DNA of 5,366 bases from Oribacterium sp. UBA3737. Lineage in GTDB: Bacteria > Bacillota_A > Clostridia > Lachnospirales > Lachnospiraceae. Each line of letters opens with the position of its first letter. Positions within the stretch are counted from its first letter, which is position 1. The notes under the pieces are model-generated. The model made no database searches, was not told where the DNA came from, and saw nothing but the letters and a program-made list of their open reading frames with translations. This document shows, piece by piece, positions 1 through 5,087 of the stretch. The stretch covers positions 1 to 5,366 of the forward strand of contig DFGZ01000229.1 in assembly GCA_002371295.1 (NCBI GenBank). Reading direction: 5' to 3'. Position numbers and translations under genes: made by a program.

Positions 1-7
1 CCTGGTA

Positions 8-1564
8 CTACAGTATTTCCTTCAGCGCTTTCCGGTCGATCTTTCCATTCCTGTTGTGAGGAAGTGCTTCCAGATAACAGCATTTCCCTGGTACCATATA
101 CTGCGGAAGTCTCAATTCCAGCTCCTTCATGACAGTGCTGCCTTCCTGCTTCTCACCGGAATAAAAGAGTACGATTCGACCTTTTCTTTCTTCGTAAATT
201 GCTGCAGCCTCACAGACTCCCGGGACACTAGCTGCCGCAACTTCTATCTCTCCCGGTTCAATGCGGTATCCTTTCAGTTTTATCTGAAAATCCTTCCTTG
301 AAATATACTCGAGATTTCCATCAGGAAGTTCCTTCACCAGATCACCTGTATGATAGATCCTATCCGGAAGCTCCTGAAAAATCGGATTCTGTGTAAAAGA
401 ATTCTCTGTCCTTTCCCTGTCACCGAAATATCCCATGGCGAGACAATCACCTCTCAGGCAGAGCTCTCCTTCCTCACCCTTTTCAGCCAGAGTTCCATCC
501 TCTTTGAAAATAAGGGTTTCCGAGCCTTTAATAGCCTTTCCGATGGGCAAAGGTCTCGACAGATCTTCATTACCCTGACAGATATACGCAGTTGATACAA
601 AGGTTTCCGTCGGACCGTAGAGATTGGCAAAGACAACATCCGACAGGTTATCCTTCCAGTATGAAAGAACCTTACCCTGCAGCACTTCTCCGGCAAACAT
701 TACATGACGAAGGTACATGGGTTTCATAGCCCTGAAAACCTTGAGCTGTGAGCATATGGTCATGGCAGAAGGAACCCAAAGAAAGGTGCTTATCCGATGC
801 TCATTCATGTATTCCATAAGTTTCAATGGAAACGCGAAATATCTGGGCGGAATGATATCACAGCAGGCACCGAAATAAGCTGCACCGAAAATGTCATGGA
901 CCGAAATGTCAAAATACAGCGGTGCCTGGTTTCCAAATACATCATTTTCTGAAAAAGAAAAGCTTTCAGAAAGCCACGTGAGATAACTGAGTATCACCCG
1001 TTCCGGAACCGTAACCCCCTTCGGCATGCCTGTGGAGCCGCTGGTAAAAAGAGTATACATGGGATCAGAACCAGTGAATTCAATGTGCCCTGTGGGTTCT
1101 CCTGCTAAGCTTTTCATATTTTCCAGAAGAAGAATCTTATCATTTATCCGGCTTCCGGCATCATTGCCTTCTGATTCTTTGGGTAGTATCTCCACCTCTT
1201 TGTCATGAAGCATCAAAAGAATCTTTTTCAGCTTTTCTTCATTTACATGGTCAGTTATCACTTTATCAGGCTTTAATACACTCAGTATCCTGACAGCTCT
1301 TTCCACAGGCATCTCTACGTCGATTGGGCAGTAAAATCCGCCGCCCAGAATTATTCCCCAGAATACCGGTATGCAGGCAGCCGATTTGTCAAGGTAAACT
1401 GCCACCGATTTTAATCGTGCATCCGTAAGAGTTGCCGCAATACCTTGAGCCCTTGAATACAGTTCCTTGTAACTTATAGTATTATCTTCATCTCTTACAG
1501 CTGGTCTTTCCGGAAATCTCTCAGCAGAACGTCTGAGTATATCCGATATATTTCTAACCTCCAT
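8..1564 (-). CDS. Stand-alone amino-acid adenylating enzyme, DltA-like (aminoacyl-carrier protein ligase)
   Basis: Cytoplasmic ANL-superfamily enzyme that should activate an amino acid as aminoacyl-AMP and load it on the carrier protein encoded just upstream. Motifs (numbered from the GTG at 1567; subtract 1 for the chosen ATG): P-loop YTLFTSGSTGMPKG at 171-184, FDISVHD at 219-225, NLYGPTET at 316-323, YHTGDL at 405-410, hinge region KLKGYRIEPGEIE at 430-442, and NRNGKIDRKAL at 505-515 with catalytic Lys509. Asp220 matches the Asp that holds the substrate amino group in amino-acid-specific members, arguing against a fatty-acid ligase. No condensation, carrier or thioesterase domain is attached. 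Length 518 aa is near DltA (about 500). The motif that reads FCGE.L in DltA is FAGEVL at 291-296, so the D-Ala-selecting Cys is Ala292. ATG at 1564 is preferred over GTG at 1567 because GAGGAG lies 6 bases upstream of it. The TAG stop is at 8-10. Family is secure; substrate is not. Confidence 0.93.
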   Translation of the reverse strand: MEVRNISDILRRSAERFPERPAVRDEDNTISYKELYSRAQGIAATLTDARLKSVAVYLDKSAACIPVFWGIILGGGFYCPIDVEMPVERAVRILSVLKPDKVITDHVNEEKLKKILLMLHDKEVEILPKESEGNDAGSRINDKILLLENMKSLAGEPTGHIEFTGSDPMYTLFTSGSTGMPKGVTVPERVILSYLTWLSESFSFSENDVFGNQAPLYFDISVHDIFGAAYFGACCDIIPPRYFAFPLKLMEYMNEHRISTFLWVPSAMTICSQLKVFRAMKPMYLRHVMFAGEVLQGKVLSYWKDNLSDVVFANLYGPTETFVSTAYICQGNEDLSRPLPIGKAIKGSETLIFKEDGTLAEKGEEGELCLRGDCLAMGYFGDRERTENSFTQNPIFQELPDRIYHTGDLVKELPDGNLEYISRKDFQIKLKGYRIEPGEIEVAAASVPGVCEAAAIYEERKGRIVLFYSGEKQEGSTVMKELELRLPQYMVPGKCCYLEALPHNRNGKIDRKALKEIL

Positions 1565-1570
1565 CACATT

Positions 1571-1576
1571 CTCCTC
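1571..1576 (-). promoter_or_regulatory. Ribosome binding site of the adenylating enzyme gene
   Basis: GAGGAG on the minus strand. It is 6 bases from the ATG at 1564 but only 3 from the in-frame GTG at 1567, so it favours the ATG. A further ATG at 1569-1567 is out of frame and meets a TGA at once. Confidence 0.7.
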
Positions 1577-1616
1577 TATAAATCCAATGACTCATGCCTT
1601 GAGCTTAACAAAACAG

Positions 1617-1665
1617 CATCTCCTGTACTTTCCAAATAATATACTTCATCCCCTGCACTTCCCAA
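1617..1665. repeat. Imperfect 19-base direct repeat at the end of the carrier protein gene
   Basis: Bases 1617-1635 and 1647-1665 match at 16 of 19 positions with a 30-base period. All three mismatches are T/C transitions. One copy lies in the last codons and stop of the carrier gene; the other lies just after the stop. Read on in frame beyond the stop, the second copy gives SILFGKYRR, resembling the true tail SILALIGKCRG. It looks like a small in-frame duplication that has decayed after the stop codon. Chance similarity is not excluded. The 81 bases between the two genes hold nothing else clear apart from the downstream gene's ribosome binding site. Confidence 0.5.
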
Positions 1666-1879
1666 TGAGTGCAAGGATACTGTCTACAGACTCGAAGTTT
1701 TCCGGCAAAACCTCTTCCACAGGGATATCAATATCAAACTCCTCTGCTATCTCTCCGATGAGTACCATGATGTCAAAGGATTTCAGCACCTGTCCGGAGG
1801 AAAGATCGGTAATTCCTTCAAATTCAACATCAGGTTTTATATCATTCAATATCTCAAGAAGCTTCTCTCTGTCATTCAT
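1646..1879 (-). CDS. Stand-alone acyl/aminoacyl carrier protein, DltC-like
   Basis: Small acidic carrier protein of 77 aa (79 aa if the ATG at 1885 is used), close to DltC length (about 78-80). It should carry the activated amino acid as a thioester on a phosphopantetheine arm and present it to the MBOAT at the inner membrane face. The core is VLKSFDIMVLIGEIAEEFDI (residues 33-52 in 79-aa numbering), with Ser36 as the modified serine, followed by IPVEEVLPENFESVDSI, the usual carrier-protein helix III/IV region. The canonical D-S before the hydrophobic residue is K-S here: Lys35 replaces Asp. ATG at 1879 is chosen because GGAGG lies 9 bases upstream; for ATG at 1885 the gap is only 3. It begins 43 bases after the SGNH gene and is followed after 81 bases by the adenylating enzyme gene, its expected partner. 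Short length leaves the exact carrier subfamily open. Confidence 0.88.
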   Translation of the reverse strand: MNDREKLLEILNDIKPDVEFEGITDLSSGQVLKSFDIMVLIGEIAEEFDIDIPVEEVLPENFESVDSILALIGKCRG

Positions 1880-1888
1880 ACTCATTTA

Positions 1889-1893
1889 CCTCC
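1889..1893 (-). promoter_or_regulatory. Ribosome binding site of the carrier protein gene
   Basis: GGAGG on the minus strand, in GGAGGTAAATGAGTATG. Spacing is 9 bases to the second ATG (1879) and 3 bases to the first (1885), so the second start is more likely. Confidence 0.65.
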
Positions 1894-1922
1894 ATAATAC
1901 GATAAAACAGGTCAACTTTTTT

Positions 1923-2912
1923 TTATGATGAAAAACCCATGACCTCTCTTAACACTGTCGAAAAAGCAGCCGCTGCCTCCCCGTTCATGTGCCCATCATA
2001 ATCCACAAAATCTTCTTCATCATGAGAAACAGCATCATAGAGCTTACTGTTAAAATCGTAATACTCAACTCTGCCGTCCTTAGCAAACCGACTGTCAAAA
2101 TATAAAAATGCCTCATCATAGCTTTCCTCATTCTCACTCAGAGTCTCCTCCGGCAGAGGCATTATCACAACAGTGAATCTAATGCCATTCTGTCTGCATA
2201 ATTCCGAAATTTTATCTATATAGCAAAGATTCTCCTCCACCAGAAGCTCTTCATCAAAAAGCACCGGTTCGTAGGCAGGGAAGTCCTCTTCATCAACAGG
2301 AAATCTCTCTATAAATCCGTTGTCATGATACTTCATGACATCAGTTTCAAAATTCTCAGATGAAAAATCTCTGTTCCACTTTCGTTCTGCCGTCTCCAGG
2401 ATATGCGAAAGCTCATATGCCGGGGGATACTCGTAGAACGGAAAGAACATCGCCCGAAAATCACAATCAGGCAGTATCTTCCAGAAATACTGCAGCTTCG
2501 ACATGGTCAATGGAAATTCGTGATAAAAAAGCAGATAGTTGTTCCCCTTCGGTTTTTCAGTCATGAGATAACCGGGATCCAGTTCAAATATTATCTGCTG
2601 AGGCTTTCCCTTTTCCAATGCCAGCTTTGCGATATAGTAAGCATCCACGGGATACTCTCCACCTACGCAGACATTATGTGCACTAAGACATGTCCCCTCC
2701 GTGAGAACCTCAGGATCTATCCCCATTTTTCCTGCAGAAGTTCCCAGGATCAGCACATCCGGCATTTCCTCTGAAACCGCATGTATATCATTTCTCATGA
2801 ATGTACAGGGATACAAAAGGAAATCCATAAAAATAAGGAATAATGCTGATATAAAAATCAGTAAAAGACACTTAACAATATTTCTTATGATTTTCTTATC
2901 AGAACTGTGCAT
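1923..2912 (-). CDS. Membrane-anchored SGNH/DltD-like acyltransferase
   Basis: Protein of 329 aa with a short basic N-terminus, one hydrophobic anchor (about residues 13-35) and a large domain predicted outside the membrane. SGNH block I is VLILGTSAGKMGIDPEVL (53-70), with Ser59 as the likely nucleophile. A Gly-rich turn, VCVGGEYP (81-88), fits block II. TVVIMPLP (247-254) is a buried strand near the active site. The C-terminal catalytic block is FVDYDGHMNGEAAAAFS (302-318), with His308 and Asp304 or Asp306. By analogy with DltD and the AlgJ/AlgX group, it should take an acyl group from the MBOAT on Ser59 and transfer it to an envelope polymer. The gene starts inside the last codons of the MBOAT gene (14-base overlap) with AGGAGG 8 bases upstream, implying translational coupling and a shared complex. 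The canonical DxxH spacing is not seen. Sequence similarity to true DltD is limited to the motifs; a hydrolase role remains possible. Confidence 0.82.
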   Translation of the reverse strand: MHSSDKKIIRNIVKCLLLIFISALFLIFMDFLLYPCTFMRNDIHAVSEEMPDVLILGTSAGKMGIDPEVLTEGTCLSAHNVCVGGEYPVDAYYIAKLALEKGKPQQIIFELDPGYLMTEKPKGNNYLLFYHEFPLTMSKLQYFWKILPDCDFRAMFFPFYEYPPAYELSHILETAERKWNRDFSSENFETDVMKYHDNGFIERFPVDEEDFPAYEPVLFDEELLVEENLCYIDKISELCRQNGIRFTVVIMPLPEETLSENEESYDEAFLYFDSRFAKDGRVEYYDFNSKLYDAVSHDEEDFVDYDGHMNGEAAAAFSTVLREVMGFSS

Positions 2913-4362
2913 AGATAAATCCTCCTGTCTCTACAGGACTTAAAAATGCAGTCACGAAAACAGCAAGAAGCATCATCCCGACTCTCACCCAGGAAGGAAG
3001 ACTGGCTATAATCCCATCTATGGGATAATGCTTCTCGTTAAGAATATCCACAATAAAAATAATCATGACCGAGATCAAGAGAACCCCTAATGCTATGGCG
3101 GGACTGAGCCTGCCGGGATCTATCATGAGAAGCTCAGAGGGTCTGAATTCAGTAAGACTATGCTTTATCATATTGACAGCATGACTAAAAGAATCAGCCA
3201 GGTCGAAATACCAGCTCAGGTTCATGATGATAAATGTTCTCAATATCCTTATAAACCTTAGTCCCCTTGAATCATCACTTATTCCGAGCCTTTTCAGAAG
3301 AGATGCTCCTCTGCTCTCAAACAGGATTCCTGCGGCGATCACAACACCATTAAAAAGACCCCATAACAGATTCCTCATTCCGGGACCGTGCCAGATTCCC
3401 ACCAGCATGAATACTATGATACTGGATAAGCATGGTGGAAGTAGCCTTCCGTACTTTTTTCCAAACAGCCTTTTGGAATACTTGCCAAAGCCCTTCATAA
3501 AATGTGATAAAGTCAGAGGATACATGACATATTCTTTCATCCATGTACCAAGTGTAATATGCCATCTGGTCCAGAAATCCTGTACAGATACCGCAAAGAA
3601 TGGCTGTCGGAAATTCTCGGGAAGACTTATGCCGAAAAGCTCTGAAATTCCCAGGGCTATATCGATACCTCCGGAAAAGCTTCCGTAAAGTTCCACGGTA
3701 TAGAAAAGAACTCCGAAGAATGCTGTTCCAGGAAGCTCTGCAGTCTGTTCAAATACAGCCCGACGGTAAAATCCACCCCAGCCTGCAGCCAGCATGCTCT
3801 TGAATATACCAAAAGTGATCCTCTCAAGTCCCTTTAAAAACCGCTCTCCATCGAACAGGTGCCCTTCATAAAGAGCTGCGGAAAGATCCTTATATCTTCC
3901 GATTGGGCCCTGAAGAAGCTGAGGAAAATACATAAGAAAAAGCATCAGCCTGAAGGGATTTTTCTCCGCCTTTACCCTGCCCCAGTAAACATCCATGAGA
4001 TATCCCACAGCCTGAAAGGTATAATATGATATACCCACGGGGAGGATAAGCTTTCCGAAAACATCCCCGCTGTATTTAAAAACAAAGAGAACGGTAAAAG
4101 GCAGAAGTAAAGACAATATAAACAGTAGTCCGGCTGATCTGTCACCGGAACTTCTTTCCCTCTTTTCTTCCAGTACAAGGGATGACTTCCATATAAAAAA
4201 TGCTGTGCCCAGCAACAGAAAAAGAGGCTTTGTTCCGGAGCATCCATACCAAAATATGCTTAAAAAAAGCAGCGCTATCCATCTTCTACCAAGAGGGGCA
4301 GAATAGTAAATGATAAGCGCTGCCGGCAGAAACAAAAAGAATGAAACAGAAGTAAAAAGCAT
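2899..4362 (-). CDS. MBOAT-family membrane O-acyltransferase, AlgI/DltB-like
   Basis: Polytopic membrane protein of 487 aa, a normal length for AlgI-type MBOAT enzymes, with many hydrophobic segments. It should move an acyl, here probably aminoacyl, group from the cytoplasmic carrier thioester to the outer face. Signatures: start MLFTSVSFFLFLP; PVGISYYTFQAVGYLMDVYWG (108-128); YFPQLLQGPIGRYKDL (145-160); LYGSFSGGIDIALGISELFG (225-244); FWTRWHITLGTWMKEYV (263-279) with His268; and VGIWHGPGMRNLLWGLFNG (321-339) with catalytic His325. Two positions differ from common family forms: SFSG instead of DFSG near 228-231, and LFNG instead of LxHG at 336-339. The protein ends in FIYAQF, the fused acyl-shuttle hexapeptide. 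It starts 51 bases after the lipoprotein gene with AAAGG 5 bases before the ATG, and overlaps the SGNH gene at its 3' end. The carrier and adenylating genes downstream argue against simple acetylation. Family is certain; substrate is inferred. Confidence 0.94.
   Translation of the reverse strand: MLFTSVSFFLFLPAALIIYYSAPLGRRWIALLFLSIFWYGCSGTKPLFLLLGTAFFIWKSSLVLEEKRERSSGDRSAGLLFILSLLLPFTVLFVFKYSGDVFGKLILPVGISYYTFQAVGYLMDVYWGRVKAEKNPFRLMLFLMYFPQLLQGPIGRYKDLSAALYEGHLFDGERFLKGLERITFGIFKSMLAAGWGGFYRRAVFEQTAELPGTAFFGVLFYTVELYGSFSGGIDIALGISELFGISLPENFRQPFFAVSVQDFWTRWHITLGTWMKEYVMYPLTLSHFMKGFGKYSKRLFGKKYGRLLPPCLSSIIVFMLVGIWHGPGMRNLLWGLFNGVVIAAGILFESRGASLLKRLGISDDSRGLRFIRILRTFIIMNLSWYFDLADSFSHAVNMIKHSLTEFRPSELLMIDPGRLSPAIALGVLLISVMIIFIVDILNEKHYPIDGIIASLPSWVRVGMMLLAVFVTAFLSPVETGGFIYAQF
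2902..2919 (-). other. C-terminal acyl-shuttle hexapeptide of the MBOAT protein (FIYAQF)
   Basis: The last six codons of the MBOAT gene encode FIYAQF (residues 482-487). Family knowledge: polymer-acylating MBOAT systems use the tyrosine of an extracytoplasmic C-terminal hexapeptide to receive the acyl group, either on DltX or fused to the MBOAT, where I recall FIYFQF-like endings. Here it is fused, Tyr484 would be the acceptor, and position 4 is Ala rather than an aromatic residue. The start codon of the SGNH gene lies across codons 484-485. Confidence 0.72.
2921..2926 (-). promoter_or_regulatory. Ribosome binding site of the SGNH gene inside the MBOAT gene
   Basis: A perfect AGGAGG sits 8 bases before the ATG at 2912. 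It lies wholly inside the MBOAT coding sequence, within the codons for Thr479-Gly481, just before the C-terminal hexapeptide. Its strength and the absence of another good in-frame start (the next Met is residue 29, inside the membrane anchor) fix the SGNH start. Confidence 0.85.
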
Positions 4363-4367
4363 AACAA

Positions 4368-4372
4368 CCTTT
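4368..4372 (-). promoter_or_regulatory. Ribosome binding site of the MBOAT gene
   Basis: AAAGG, within GAAGAAAGG, is 5 bases from the ATG at 4362. It is weaker than the site before the SGNH gene. The resulting N-terminus MLFTSVSFF matches the usual family start. Confidence 0.6.
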
Positions 4373-4413
4373 CTTCACGGAATATCCTGCTTAATTACTG
4401 TATAAGATGTTTC

Positions 4414-5049
4414 TTAATACAGAAGGCCATCACCTACACAGGAATCCTGATTTGCTTTTGGAGCCGAAGAAGTTTTTTTCTTTTTCTTGGTCTTTACTGA
4501 CTTCGCCGCCTCAGTTTCAGGAGCTTTGGTTTCAGCGGCGGTGCTTTCTGCTGCATCAGCAACGGTTTCACCCGACCCATCATCTTTCGTAACGGTTTCT
4601 GATTCAGCTTTTGACAAAGTATCAGAGTCTGATGAGTTTGTTTCTGACTCTGATTCAGAAGACTCCATCAGTTTTCCATCAGATTTTGACTGAGAAGAAG
4701 CATCTGAAAGCTTTGATTCTGACTTTGTATCATCAGCTATGTCAGTTTTGGTTTCAGCCGTTGTCTTGTTTTCTGTTTCGGAGGACTCTTCAGGTTCCGT
4801 TTCACTTACAGCTTTGGTCTTTTCTTCTGCAGATATTTCAACCGATTTATCATCCTCATTTCCTGTTATCGTTTCTGATCCAACATTTTCCGACTCTACT
4901 TTTGCAGCCAATGTTGTTTCAAGGGTAGACGATATGATACTTTCATCTTTAGCTTCATCAGAAGTCCCGTTTCTGCCATTTCCGGTGCAGGATATCAGAA
5001 ACGCACCTGCCAAAAGAATCCCCATTAAGTACAGTTTATTTCTTTTCAT
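4414..5049 (-). CDS. Low-complexity lipoprotein, Ser/Glu/Thr/Lys-rich, function unknown
   Basis: Predicted lipoprotein of 211 aa. The N-terminus MKRNKLYLMGILLAGAFLIS is a basic then hydrophobic signal, followed by Cys21; L18-I19-S20-C21 is an acceptable lipobox, so it should be lipid-anchored on the outer membrane face. Residues 22-185 are almost entirely Ser, Glu, Thr, Asp, Lys and Ala, for example SESESETNSSDSD around 131-143, with no recognisable domain and probably disordered. Lys188-Lys192 form a basic run. The tail SSAPKANQDSCVGDGLLY (194-211) is the only ordinary-complexity part and carries a second Cys (204). The gene lies 38 bases after the transglutaminase-like gene and 51 bases before the MBOAT gene, so it may be part of the same envelope system as a wall-spanning tether. 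Alternatively it is the remaining N-terminal part of a larger lipoprotein. I do not recognise its family, and no function can be given. Confidence 0.8.
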   Translation of the reverse strand: MKRNKLYLMGILLAGAFLISCTGNGRNGTSDEAKDESIISSTLETTLAAKVESENVGSETITGNEDDKSVEISAEEKTKAVSETEPEESSETENKTTAETKTDIADDTKSESKLSDASSQSKSDGKLMESSESESETNSSDSDTLSKAESETVTKDDGSGETVADAAESTAAETKAPETEAAKSVKTKKKKKTSSAPKANQDSCVGDGLLY

Positions 5050-5075
5050 AACTCACTTTTCCCCATATACATTCT

Positions 5076-5081
5076 ATTATA
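5076..5081 (-). promoter_or_regulatory. Possible -10 element upstream of the lipoprotein gene
   Basis: A perfect TATAAT on the minus strand lies in the 38-base gap after the transglutaminase-like gene, about 26 bases before the lipoprotein ATG. I see no TTGACA-like -35 at 16-18 bases upstream (that stretch reads like ACGGAA), so this is at best a weak internal promoter or an AT-rich coincidence. Confidence 0.22.
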
Positions 5082-5087
5082 GTTTTT

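Noticed and set aside
8..1564. Part of a nonribosomal peptide synthetase or a fatty-acyl-AMP ligase
   Set aside because: There is no condensation or fused carrier domain and the protein ends at the normal C-terminus. Asp220 in FDISV indicates an amino-acid substrate, and the MBOAT/SGNH neighbours indicate polymer modification.
1565..1567. GTG start for the adenylating enzyme, giving one extra residue
   Set aside because: It lies only 3 bases from the GAGGAG site, while the adjacent ATG at 1564 has a normal 6-base spacing.
1894..1922. TTGACC and TATTAT in the gap before the carrier protein gene, promoter-like
   Set aside because: The two hexamers are only about 10 bases apart, far below the 16-18 needed, and the TATTAT runs into the ribosome binding site.
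3224..3688. Plus-strand open frame of 154 codons opposite the MBOAT gene
   Set aside because: The minus-strand frame carries unmistakable MBOAT motifs throughout, and the plus-strand product shows no domain or start signal.
2899..4362. Polysaccharide O-acetylation (AlgI/AlgJ-type) as the role of the MBOAT and SGNH pair
   Set aside because: Not excluded by these two proteins alone, but the carrier protein and amino-acid adenylating enzyme that follow make aminoacyl transfer the better reading.
4401..4418. Small inverted repeat TAAGA-aaca-TCTTA after the lipoprotein stop, as a terminator
   Set aside because: The stem is only 5 A/T-rich pairs with no following run of T, and it overlaps the stop codon, so it cannot be called a terminator.
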